A stretch of DNA of 30,778 nt from an uncultured Muribaculaceae bacterium (GCA_902494515.1 CABUTS010000031.1:1-30778); one strand, 5' to 3'. Shown: positions 22,740-30,567, numbered from the stretch's first letter. Numbers and translations: made by a program. The notes: a model not told the origin generated them from the sequence alone.

Positions 22740-22848
22740 ATGAAAGGCGGTTCCCTTCCGTGAATTAAAGGTGGTTTTCTCTGCAAGTTAAAGGCGGTTT
22801 TCTCTGCAAGTTAAAGGCGGTTTTCTCCGCAAGGATTTGTAAATGAAA
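22724..22848. repeat. 23-bp tandem repeat that duplicates the GNAT/rnhB junction
   Basis: A 22-bp sequence covering the last GNAT codons, TAA and ATGAAA occurs at 22724-22745 and again, identically, at 22827-22848, where its ATG is the rnhB start. Between them lie three 23-bp units (22765-22787, 22788-22810, 22811-22833) built on TTAAAGGCGGTTTTCT with a GCAAG end, plus a diverged 24-nt unit (22741-22764). The whole 103-nt gap is repeat. Confidence 0.92.
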
Positions 22849-23466
22849 AAGTTGCAGTCGACTTTGCCGAACTGCTTCGAGGCCGGGGGCTTCGAGGCGG
22901 GGTGCGACGAGGCCGGGCGCGGATGCCTGGCCGGGCCTGTTGTGGCCGCAGCCGTGATTTTGCCCGATGACTTCCATCACCCCTGGCTCAACGATTCCAA
23001 GCAGGTAACCGAGGCTCACCGCGAGGCGCTCCGCCCGATTATCGAGCAGGAGGCAATCGCCTGGGGGATAGGGATTTGCGACAACTGTGAAATCGACCGG
23101 ATGAACATTTTGCGCGCTTCCATCACCGCCATGCACCGCGCGCTCGACGCCTTGAAGGTGCGCCCCCGGAGTGTAATTGTCGACGGCAACCGTTTTTACC
23201 CTTACGGCGACTTGCCCTGGCAGACTTTTGTCAAGGGTGACGGCCGCTTCGGCAATATCGCCGCCGCCTCCATCCTGGCGAAAACCCACCGTGATGAAAT
23301 AATGCGGCGCCTCCATGAGCAATATCCCTGCTACAACTGGGCCGGCAACAAGGGCTACCCCACTGCCGATCACCGCGTCGCCATCCGCGAGTTCGGGCCC
23401 TGCCCGCTGCATCGGATGAGCTTCCGGTTGCTACCTCCTGAGCAGCTAACCATTCCGCTGGAGTAA
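22843..23466 (+). CDS. rnhB: Ribonuclease HII
   Basis: RNase HII (207 aa) cleaves the RNA strand of RNA-DNA hybrids and single ribonucleotides embedded in DNA. The active site is clear: Asp 22 and Glu 23 in CDEAGRGCLAGPV, Asp 114 in VIVDGN, and Asp 151 in AAASILAKTHRDEIM, with the usual NKGYPTADH motif. An extra in-frame repeat stands just before the active site: FEAGG, FEAGC, DEAGR from three 15-bp units. Close family members normally have only one such segment before GCDEAGRG. The start codon lies inside a tandem repeat shared with the end of the GNAT gene. Confidence 0.96.
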   Translation: MKKLQSTLPNCFEAGGFEAGCDEAGRGCLAGPVVAAAVILPDDFHHPWLNDSKQVTEAHREALRPIIEQEAIAWGIGICDNCEIDRMNILRASITAMHRALDALKVRPRSVIVDGNRFYPYGDLPWQTFVKGDGRFGNIAAASILAKTHRDEIMRRLHEQYPCYNWAGNKGYPTADHRVAIREFGPCPLHRMSFRLLPPEQLTIPLE

Positions 23467-23519
23467 GGGGGAAAGGGAGCGCGGAAGGGAGGGCCGGCGC
23501 GCCGGGCGCGCGGCCAGCA

Positions 23520-23559
23520 ATCGCGCGAGCACGCGCGATAACTGAACGAAAGTTACCGA
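23520..23559. repeat. Dispersed 40-nt double-hairpin element, copy 2
   Basis: Identical to 10376-10415 except for one base (AACTGA for AACCGA). Here it is enclosed by CCAGC (23514-23518) and GCTGG (23562-23566), and preceded by a GC-only imperfect palindrome (23492-23515). It lies between the convergent rnhB and the small CTD-like gene. Confidence 0.85.
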
Positions 23560-23584
23560 AGGCTGGTGAAAAGCCGGAAACAGG

Positions 23585-23711
23585 GGTAGAAGAGGGGCAA
23601 AAAAGGGCAAAAGAGCCAACAAGGGAAAAGGAGGGCAAAAAAGGCAAAAGGGGAGGAAAAAGGGAAAGGGGGGCCGAAATAGGGAAGCGGGGCAAAAGGG
23701 GGTTGAAGAAG
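23585..23711. other. Purine-rich low-complexity intergenic tract
   Basis: About 125 bases of mostly G and A on the plus strand, with many GGGG and AAAA runs and a loose GGGCAAAA motif. No gene is visible on either strand. It lies downstream of both rnhB (plus) and the small gene (minus), so it is transcribed only by read-through. G-quadruplex formation is possible on the plus strand. Confidence 0.7.
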
Positions 23712-23715
23712 GGGG

Positions 23716-24042
23716 TTAGAGGGTTATTCGGCGGGTTAGGGAGCCGGCACGGAGGATGAAAATCCCTTTGGAGCCCATTTTCAGGCGGTGGAGGCCGGCG
23801 GGAACGGTTTCCTGATGGAGCTGCTGGCCAAGGATTGAGAAGAGTTTTACGGTCACCGGGTGCTGGGACCAGATATAGATGTATCCGTCGCGGACGGTGA
23901 TTTCAATCTGTGCTTCGGTGTCGAGCGACTGCACCACGGCGGGCGAGGGGGAAGTTACCTCCTCCCAGTCGCGCTGCGTGGCGAAAGCCGTCATGGCTCC
24001 CAAAACCAGCGCCGCCAGATATGTAATCAGTCGCAGCTTCAT
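23716..24042 (-). CDS. Small secreted protein with a type IX CTD-like domain
   Basis: A 108-aa protein made of a signal peptide (LITYLAALVLGAMTAFA, cleavage before TQRDW), a Ser/Pro linker, and a beta-rich domain of about 60 residues. The domain has the pattern of Por/type IX secretion C-terminal sorting domains: IYIWSQHPVTVKLFSILGQQ, then GLHRLKMGSKGIFILRAGSLTRRI. There is no cargo domain between signal and CTD. I use ATG 24042-24040; the frame continues two codons upstream to a TTG. It has its own promoter about 100 nt upstream and a duplicated 25-nt block in the leader. Such minimal proteins might be remnants or stand-alone folds; function unknown. Confidence 0.75.
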   Translation of the reverse strand: MKLRLITYLAALVLGAMTAFATQRDWEEVTSPSPAVVQSLDTEAQIEITVRDGYIYIWSQHPVTVKLFSILGQQLHQETVPAGLHRLKMGSKGIFILRAGSLTRRITL

Positions 24043-24043
24043 T

Positions 24044-24102
24044 TTCAATCTTATGGCGGGGTTGCCGCCGCAAGGAATTCAATCTTAGGGCGGGGTTGCC
24101 GC
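24044..24102. repeat. Direct repeat in the leader of the CTD-like gene
   Basis: A 25-nt block containing TTCAATCTTA and GGCGGGGTTGCCGC occurs at 24044-24068 and 24078-24102 with one mismatch, a 34-nt period. The first block abuts the start codon of the minus-strand gene, so it lies in its 5' untranslated region. Confidence 0.88.
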
Positions 24103-24141
24103 AATTCGGGCAGATGGCCGCCGCAAGTAATGTTCTGACTC

Positions 24142-24173
24142 GCAAAGTTACAGAAAGTTTAGCGATTTAACAA
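24142..24173 (-). promoter_or_regulatory. Promoter of the CTD-like gene
   Basis: On the minus strand TTG (24173-24171), a 20-nt spacer and TAACTTTGC (24150-24142). The start should be near 24135, with a leader of about 92 nt containing the duplicated block. Confidence 0.75.
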
Positions 24174-24308
24174 CCATCGGGGGGCGATTTTCATCAAAAA
24201 ACGTAGTTTTGGTCTGAATATTTGCAAATCGGGCATGATTTTTCCGTGTTTTGAGGTGAAATCCTGCCATTTGTAAATATGCTGCGGGGTGTTGCGAGCA
24301 AATTGATA

Positions 24309-24322
24309 TGTTAAATTTAACA
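24309..24322. promoter_or_regulatory. 14-bp palindrome TGTTAAATTTAACA, site 2
   Basis: Identical to 13023-13036. It lies about 77 bp upstream of the susC -33 element in an AT-rich stretch. A half-site, AATTTAACA, is present at 24360-24368. Confidence 0.5.
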
Positions 24323-24399
24323 AACAGTGATAAAGCTCTGCAAATCAACTAATTGACATAATTTAACACACGTAAATGGCATTTTTGTCAAAAGAATTG

Positions 24400-24430
24400 T
24401 TGATTTGTTAAAGCTTTTTAATAATTTTGC
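24400..24430 (+). promoter_or_regulatory. Promoter of the susC operon
   Basis: TTG (24400-24402), a 19-nt spacer, then TAATTTTGC (24422-24430). This is the best match in the 540-nt region between the CTD-like gene and susC. The start should be near 24437, about 258 nt before the susC ATG. The stretch 24174-24399 upstream is AT-rich, with the palindrome but no gene. Confidence 0.75.
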
Positions 24431-24436
24431 CGTTGA

Positions 24437-24694
24437 TTCTATTGAGTTACGTGTAGAGGCGACATGCCCTTAAACTTACCGGATGAAAAACTCCCCCTCC
24501 CGTCTGACGGCCTGAATAACAGCAATCGTCGAAACACCGTGGTTAAGCAATCTGGCGTCTGCAGCCTTCTTTTTCAGGACTAATTGTCTTCTGAAATAAC
24601 ATTACCAACACCGCTGTAGGTTTCTAAACGTTTTCTTGATAAGTCGTAGAGAATCGAAAGACCTGAAAAATCATTAATTTCAAATTATCCTTAA
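24437..24694 (+). promoter_or_regulatory. Long 5' leader of susC with a possible leader peptide
   Basis: About 258 nt of predicted untranslated leader. It contains an ATG-started 39-codon frame (24464-24583, product starting MPLNLPDEKL and ending SLLFQD) and a nested 10-codon frame (24483-24515). Neither has a recognisable family. Long leaders ahead of susC genes are known in Bacteroides as sites of control, so this may be a regulatory leader; whether the small frame is translated cannot be told from sequence. Confidence 0.4.
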
Positions 24695-27600
24695 ATGAAA
24701 CATTCACAAACAGGAATCGCCAAGAAATTCCTATTTCTTATGGTGGGGCTGCTGTTGGGCTTCGGGCTTAACGCGCAGTCGATTGCCGTGAGCGGTACGG
24801 TCACCGATCCCATGGGTGAGCCGTTAATTGGTGCCAGTGTGCTGGCTGAAGGGACCACAAATGGTACCTCGACCGACATCGACGGTAACTACACCATCAA
24901 CTGCGCTCCCACGGCTACGCTTGTTGTTTCCTACGTAGGTTACGACACCCAGCGTGTTCCCGTCGAGGGCCGCACTACCGTAAACGTTGAGATGAAGGAG
25001 AACTCCGTGATGCTCAACGAAGTAGTAGCTATCGGTTACGGCACTGTGAAGAAGCAGGACGCTACCGGTTCCGTAGCTATCGTGAAACCTGATGAAATCG
25101 AGGCCGGTATGGCAACTTCCGTGCAGGATATGCTCGTCGGCCAGACCCCCGGTGTTGTCGTCACCACCGCCGGCGGTCCCTCCGGTTCGGCTGATATCCG
25201 TATCCGTGGCGGTGCCTCCCTGTCTGCCACCAACGACCCTCTGATTGTGCTCGACGGTGTGCCCCTGAGCAGCGATACCCCTAAGGGTCTTGGCTCTCCG
25301 CTTGCCATGATCAACCCTGAGTCTATCGAATCCATGACCATCCTTAAGGATGCCTCCGCCACCGCCATCTACGGTTCCCGTGCATCCAACGGTGTGATCA
25401 TCATCACCACCAAGAAGGGGCAGCGCGGTGCACCTCAGGTGACTTTCACCGCAAACCTCTTCATCGACCACGCCCGCAAGATTGCTCCTGTGCTCAGCTC
25501 CAACCAGTTCCGCAACCTCATCTACGACAAGTTCGGCGAAGGTTCCGCAGCTGCCGGTATGCTCGGCGATGCCAACACCGACTGGCAGAAGGAAATCTTC
25601 CGCACCTCGGTAAGCTCCGACTACTCTCTGGCCGTCTCCGGTTCGCTGGGAGTACTTCCCTACCGTGTTGACGCATCTTATACCAACAATAACGGTATCC
25701 TCGAGAGGTCTTCCATGGACCGCGTTACCGTGGGCATTGCCCTCACCCCGCGCTTCTTCGACGACCATCTGTCAATCAACGCCAAGGCCAAGGGTTACTA
25801 CGTCAAGAACTACTGGGGTCAGGACGGCGCCATCGGCGCTGCAGTAGCTTTCAACCCCACACTGCCCGTGCGCGACTGGACTCCCGTGTCCGGCGGTACG
25901 GCTGCCGGTTCCTTCGGTTATCTCTTCGACGGTTACACCGAACCCTGGACCGTAGCCAGCGGCAGCGTCAACCTCGAGAATAACGCCACCTACAACCCCG
26001 TGGCAACCATCAACCAGACCAGGAACTACTCCGACGTCTATCGTTCAAACGGCAACATCCAGTTCGACTACTCTTTCCACTTCCTTCCTGAACTTCACGC
26101 CAACCTGAATCTGGGTTACGACGTCAGCAAGTCCAATGACTACTACATTATTGATGCCAACTCCCACATGGCTTTCAAGGACCTGCCAAACAACTATGGC
26201 GGCGGTTCCTCGCGCCAGGTCTATGAGTTCCGTTCCAACACTCTGCTTGAGTTCTACCTCAACTATAAGAAGGAATTCGAGGCCATCCACTCCAACCTCG
26301 ACGCCACCGCCGGTTACACCTGGAGCCGCGACGCCGCAAACGGCTGGAACGACGGTTCCAAATCCATTCAGGGCATGGCCACAACCATGGGGCTTTTAGC
26401 TCCCACGGTAAACGCCGACGGCACTTATTCGCTCAACTGGAACGAAGGCACCGCCGGTCAGGTCGGGCAGCCCTTCCAGAAGGATGTTGTCGACAAAAAC
26501 GGCAATTACCACTGGAAGAACCACCTGCAGCTTCTCTCGTTCTTCGGTCGTGTCAACTACACCTTCAAGGAGCGCTATCTGCTGACCGCCACTGTCCGCG
26601 GCGATGCTACCTCGCGCTTCTCCAAGGACAACCGCTGGGGTATCTTCCCCGCTGTGGCTCTCGGCTGGCGTATCAACGACGAAGCCTTCATGGCCGATGC
26701 TGCCGGATGGCTCTCCGACCTGAAGCTCCGCGCCGGTTGGGGTGAAACCGGTCAGCAGGCCGTAGGTTCCACCAACAACTACACTCCGACTTATGTAGTT
26801 TCCTCCCCCGGTTCATATTATCCCAACGGTGCCGGCGGCTGGCTGATTCCTTACTTCCCCGAAGGCTATAACCCCGACCTGAAGTGGGAAACCACCGAAA
26901 CCTGGAACGCAGGTGTCGACTTCGGCTTCTTCAACAACCGTATCACCGGTAGCATCGAATACTACCTCCGCAAGACCCGCGACCTCCTCTCGAACGTGCC
27001 TGTGGCTGCCGGTTCCTCCACCAAGGCTTACCTCCCCCAGAACATCGGTAAGATGGAGAACTACGGTATCGAATTCGCCATCAACGCCAAGCCCGTCGTA
27101 ACCGACGACTTCGTATGGAATATCTCCTACAACGTAGGCTGGAACCACAATGAAATCACCGACCTCAACGGCCTGACCTTCGGTGTCGGCGGCGGTGTCG
27201 GTACCGGAGGTAACGTACAGATTCAGAAGGAAGGCTATCCCGCTTACTCCTTCAACCTCTACCAGCAGGTTTACGACGCTCAGGGCAATCCCGTCCAGGG
27301 CGCTTACGTCGACCAGAACGCCGACGGCGTAATCGACTCCAAGGACCTCGTGGTCCGCTACAGCAAGGATCCCAAGGTTACCATGACCTTCGCCTCCAAC
27401 TTCCGCTACAAACAGTGGGACTTCGGCTTCTCCCTGCGCGCCTCCATCGGCAACTATGTATATGCCGGCGCTCTTCGCAGCGGTTCCGACCTGAGCGGTC
27501 TGCTCCGTAACAACCAGCTCTCGAACGTCTGGGATGTCGACACCTATTTCGACACCAACGACACCCTGCTGGGTTACTCCGACTACTGGCTGCGCAATGC

Positions 27601-27811
27601 CTCATTCCTGCGCTGCGACAACATCAACCTCGGTTACACCTTCGACAACCTCCTGAACGACAACCTGAAGCTCCGCATCTTCACCGCAGTTCAGAACCCC
27701 TTCGTCATCACCAAGTACAAGGGCCTGGATCCTGAAGTCTTCTCGGGCGTCGACGGCAATATCTATCCCCGCGCAACCACATGGTCGCTCGGCGTCGTAG
27801 CCAATTTCTAA
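24695..27811 (+). CDS. SusC/RagA-family TonB-dependent outer-membrane transporter
   Basis: A 1038-aa outer-membrane importer that works with a SusD lipoprotein to take up glycan fragments with TonB energy. Order of parts: signal peptide (FLFLMVGLLLGFGLNAQ), carboxypeptidase-regulatory-like domain (VSGTVTDPMGEPLIGASV to about residue 103), plug domain with the SusC signature (YGSRASNGVIIITTKKGQRG), and a beta-barrel ending in the aromatic terminus WSLGVVANF. Length is typical. First gene of the operon, followed by susD after 36 nt. No extracytoplasmic sigma-factor signalling (STN) domain is visible at the N-terminus. No hybrid two-component or SusR-type regulator is in the window. Confidence 0.96.
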   Translation: MKHSQTGIAKKFLFLMVGLLLGFGLNAQSIAVSGTVTDPMGEPLIGASVLAEGTTNGTSTDIDGNYTINCAPTATLVVSYVGYDTQRVPVEGRTTVNVEMKENSVMLNEVVAIGYGTVKKQDATGSVAIVKPDEIEAGMATSVQDMLVGQTPGVVVTTAGGPSGSADIRIRGGASLSATNDPLIVLDGVPLSSDTPKGLGSPLAMINPESIESMTILKDASATAIYGSRASNGVIIITTKKGQRGAPQVTFTANLFIDHARKIAPVLSSNQFRNLIYDKFGEGSAAAGMLGDANTDWQKEIFRTSVSSDYSLAVSGSLGVLPYRVDASYTNNNGILERSSMDRVTVGIALTPRFFDDHLSINAKAKGYYVKNYWGQDGAIGAAVAFNPTLPVRDWTPVSGGTAAGSFGYLFDGYTEPWTVASGSVNLENNATYNPVATINQTRNYSDVYRSNGNIQFDYSFHFLPELHANLNLGYDVSKSNDYYIIDANSHMAFKDLPNNYGGGSSRQVYEFRSNTLLEFYLNYKKEFEAIHSNLDATAGYTWSRDAANGWNDGSKSIQGMATTMGLLAPTVNADGTYSLNWNEGTAGQVGQPFQKDVVDKNGNYHWKNHLQLLSFFGRVNYTFKERYLLTATVRGDATSRFSKDNRWGIFPAVALGWRINDEAFMADAAGWLSDLKLRAGWGETGQQAVGSTNNYTPTYVVSSPGSYYPNGAGGWLIPYFPEGYNPDLKWETTETWNAGVDFGFFNNRITGSIEYYLRKTRDLLSNVPVAAGSSTKAYLPQNIGKMENYGIEFAINAKPVVTDDFVWNISYNVGWNHNEITDLNGLTFGVGGGVGTGGNVQIQKEGYPAYSFNLYQQVYDAQGNPVQGAYVDQNADGVIDSKDLVVRYSKDPKVTMTFASNFRYKQWDFGFSLRASIGNYVYAGALRSGSDLSGLLRNNQLSNVWDVDTYFDTNDTLLGYSDYWLRNASFLRCDNINLGYTFDNLLNDNLKLRIFTAVQNPFVITKYKGLDPEVFSGVDGNIYPRATTWSLGVVANF

Positions 27812-27847
27812 TCGCGTCAAGGTTGAATCTTTAAACGAAACTTCACA

Positions 27848-29602
27848 ATGAATCTCAAGAAATATCTATTGTCAGGCGGCGTTGCCTTCGGCCTTGCGCT
27901 CACCTCTTGCGTGGGTGACCTCGACCTCGATGTCAACGACCCCAACCAGGGCGATCCCAACAGCCCTGATTTCATCGAGAATAGCCTCGCTATATGCTAT
28001 TCAGGTATCGCTGTCAGCGGTTACAGCGGTTCCGGTTCCTCCTATGTCGAAGGCATCGACCCCGGTACTTCGGCTTACCTCCGCACGCTCTTCACCCTCG
28101 GCGAGTTCTGCTCCGATGAACTCGTGTGGATCTGGCCTAACGACGAGGGCGGCTCCATCGGTGATATCGTGGCCTGCACATGGTCGGCCAACAATTCCAT
28201 CACCTACGGCGCATATTACCGTATGCTCGGACATATCGCCATCTGCAACCAGTTCCTGGCCAACACAGCCGACAACGCCGATCCTGAAGTTCAGGAAATG
28301 CGCGCCGAGGCCCGTACGCTCCGTGCTTTCTCGTACTACAACATGATTGACCTCTTCGGTCAGTCCTCCTTCATCACCGAGGAGGCTGAACTCGGAGCAA
28401 AACCGACCCAGATTTCCCGCGCCGAACTCTTCGCATGGATCGAGAATGAACTCAAGGATATTGTCGACAACCGTCTGATTTCCGAAAATCCCGTTTACGG
28501 CCGCGTAGGTCTCGACGGTGCCGAAGGTCTGCTGGCCCGTCTGTACCTCAACGCCGAGGTCTTCTCCGGCACACCCCGCTGGGCCGACTGCTCCGCCCGC
28601 TGCGAGAACATCATCAAGCGCCACCTTGGCTCCGGCTTTGATGGTTCCGGTCTTGCAAAAGAGTACCTCTATCTTTTCTGCAAAGAAAACAAGCAGTACA
28701 TGCCCGGCGGTTCCAACAAAGCCGAGAACGAAATCCTGTTCGGTGTCTCCTTCGACGCCGACATGATCCAGAGCTATGGCGGCCCCACATTCATCGTGGC
28801 CGGCACAGTCACCAATACCCACTACATCCCTCGTCAGAACTACGGCTGCTCGGGTGAATGGTCCTGCATCAGGGGCATCCAGCAGATGGCCGAGCGTTTC
28901 TACGGTCTGCCCGGCGACAAGCGTAATGACCTTTGGGTGACCGGTTTCAAGCCCGCCGGCTCCTACACTGTCAACGGCGAAAAGGTTTCCTGGGATGAAG
29001 AGGACTACACCGACACATTCCTCGGCTTCACCGGTTCCTGGAGCACCACCGGCGGTAACGCCATCATCAAGTTCACCGGCAACACCATCACCAAGAATCC
29101 CGCGGCTGTTGTGGCGGGCGACGCCCTCACTCTCTTTGACGGCGAGTATGTTACGGATCCGAACACCGGTGAACGTAACTGGCGCCCCAACTACAACGCT
29201 ACTCCGTTCATGTCCACCGACCAGCCCGTCATCCGCCTGGCCGACATCTACCTGATGTACACCGAGTGTGCCCTCCACGGTGCCGGCAATACTTCAGACG
29301 CCCTGACTTACATCAACTACGTGCGCGAACGCGCAGGCGCTCCCGCCTACAATTCTATTGCAGAGGTTACCTTCAAGGAACTTATGGACGAGCGTTCCCG
29401 CGAACTTTATCTCGAATCCGTACGCCGCACCGACCTTATCCGCAACGGCATGTTCGTAGGTCCCCAGCAGACCGTATGGCAGGTCAAGGGTAACATCAAC
29501 AACATCGATGGTACCCGCATCGCCGACCGCTATGCTCTGTATCCCATCCCCTCCGCCGTGCTTAACGCTCAGCCCGAGTTCAAGCAGAATCCCGGCTACT
29601 AA
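27848..29602 (+). CDS. SusD/RagB-family glycan-binding surface lipoprotein
   Basis: A 584-aa lipoprotein forming the lid of the SusC transporter. The lipobox ends in LTSC (Cys 21) and is followed by the acidic stretch VGDLDLD, consistent with a Bacteroidetes surface-export signal. The TPR-rich SusD N-terminal region includes LRAFSYYNMIDLFGQ. The C-terminal region has the family hallmark LMDERSRELYLESVRRTDLIRNG near residue 520, then YPIPSAVLNAQPEFKQNPGY at the end. Ligand residues cannot be assigned without a structure. A strong hairpin follows its stop codon. Confidence 0.95.
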   Translation: MNLKKYLLSGGVAFGLALTSCVGDLDLDVNDPNQGDPNSPDFIENSLAICYSGIAVSGYSGSGSSYVEGIDPGTSAYLRTLFTLGEFCSDELVWIWPNDEGGSIGDIVACTWSANNSITYGAYYRMLGHIAICNQFLANTADNADPEVQEMRAEARTLRAFSYYNMIDLFGQSSFITEEAELGAKPTQISRAELFAWIENELKDIVDNRLISENPVYGRVGLDGAEGLLARLYLNAEVFSGTPRWADCSARCENIIKRHLGSGFDGSGLAKEYLYLFCKENKQYMPGGSNKAENEILFGVSFDADMIQSYGGPTFIVAGTVTNTHYIPRQNYGCSGEWSCIRGIQQMAERFYGLPGDKRNDLWVTGFKPAGSYTVNGEKVSWDEEDYTDTFLGFTGSWSTTGGNAIIKFTGNTITKNPAAVVAGDALTLFDGEYVTDPNTGERNWRPNYNATPFMSTDQPVIRLADIYLMYTECALHGAGNTSDALTYINYVRERAGAPAYNSIAEVTFKELMDERSRELYLESVRRTDLIRNGMFVGPQQTVWQVKGNINNIDGTRIADRYALYPIPSAVLNAQPEFKQNPGY

Positions 29603-29613
29603 TAACTATTACG

Positions 29614-29653
29614 GTTCCTCTTCCGGGACCTTTCGGGGTCCCGGAAAAGGAAC
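29614..29653 (+). other. Intercistronic hairpin between susD and the susE-like gene
   Basis: TTCCGGGACC (29621-29630) pairs exactly with GGTCCCGGAA (29637-29646), and an outer GTTCCT/AGGAAC (29614-29619/29648-29653) extends it to about 16 bp with one internal mismatch. No T run follows, so it is not a standard terminator. It may stabilise the upstream susCD message or reduce read-through. Confidence 0.75.
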
Positions 29654-29686
29654 TGCAGGAAAAACAAATTCAGAATCTTTCACGAA

Positions 29687-30547
29687 ATGAAAAAGATATC
29701 TTTGATGTTTGCCGTCGCAGTAGCCGCTCTGGGTCTCTCCAGCTGCGCTGAAACCTGGGACGACCCCGTAACCCTCAAAACCCATGAGGGGGAGAAGCAG
29801 GCTGACTTCCTCAATCAGCCTGTGATGCAGAACCAGTCGATTATGCTCACCAGCGATAATACCGACGGCGTGTTCCACCTGACCTGCTCGCAGCCCGATT
29901 TCGGTTATGCCGCAGTCGCCACATACAAGGTTCAGGTGTCCCTGACCGAAGACTTCAAGCAGTTTGAGGAAATCAATCAGGAGTTCTATGTATGTTCCGC
30001 TATCGACGTGCTCAACGGCGATGTGGCAACTGCGCTTGAGAAGCTCTCCGGAGTCAAGACCGAAGCTGACCTTCCGCTTCCCTACCAGCCTCTGTATATG
30101 CGTCTGCGCGCTTACGTAGCTCAGGATGAAGCCAACACAACCTTCATCTCCAACGTCGTGAAGTTTGCTGGCGTTTCTGCCGACTTCCTCGCTGTCTGGA
30201 TTTCCGATATACCCATCGACATGTATCTCCGCGGCGGATTCCCCGAAACCGGCGGCTGGGAGGCTGTCGAGAAGTATCAGTTCGTTACCGGTCCTACCGA
30301 CAACACCTGGGTAACCAAGACCATCGACATCGCCGAAGGCACCGAATTCAAGGTAGCCGATTCTTCCTGGGGTCCCTGCAACTGGGGTGCCGAGAGCGAT
30401 CCTGTGGTTTCGATTGATAAAGACTATACTCTCAACACCGGCAACAACCCCGGTAACCTTAAGGCGGGCGGCAACTTCCACGGCTATGCTATGGTAAGCC
30501 TTGTCAAGGGTAACTATATTCTCCGCCTGATTCCTACTGCCGACTAA
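29687..30547 (+). CDS. SusE-like outer-membrane glycan-binding lipoprotein
   Basis: A 286-aa lipoprotein with the lipobox LSSC (Cys 20) followed by AETWDDP. Residues about 35-160 look like the SusE N-terminal immunoglobulin-like domain (FLNQPVMQNQSIMLTSDNTD). From about 165 a single starch-binding-like module follows: IDMYLRGGFPETGGWEAVEK, then FKVADSSWGPCNWG and YILRLIP at the end, as in SusE/SusF modules. SusE normally has two such modules, so this is a short version. It should sit on the cell surface, holding the glycan for SusCD. The module type favours an alpha-glucan, but this is inference. Confidence 0.85.
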   Translation: MKKISLMFAVAVAALGLSSCAETWDDPVTLKTHEGEKQADFLNQPVMQNQSIMLTSDNTDGVFHLTCSQPDFGYAAVATYKVQVSLTEDFKQFEEINQEFYVCSAIDVLNGDVATALEKLSGVKTEADLPLPYQPLYMRLRAYVAQDEANTTFISNVVKFAGVSADFLAVWISDIPIDMYLRGGFPETGGWEAVEKYQFVTGPTDNTWVTKTIDIAEGTEFKVADSSWGPCNWGAESDPVVSIDKDYTLNTGNNPGNLKAGGNFHGYAMVSLVKGNYILRLIPTAD

Positions 30548-30567
30548 TCCCGATTTTCCCCATCCCT

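Noticed and set aside
24148..24348. 66-residue minus-strand frame upstream of the CTD-like gene
   Set aside because: It covers the promoter of that gene, is rich in rare-looking residues, and has no family pattern.
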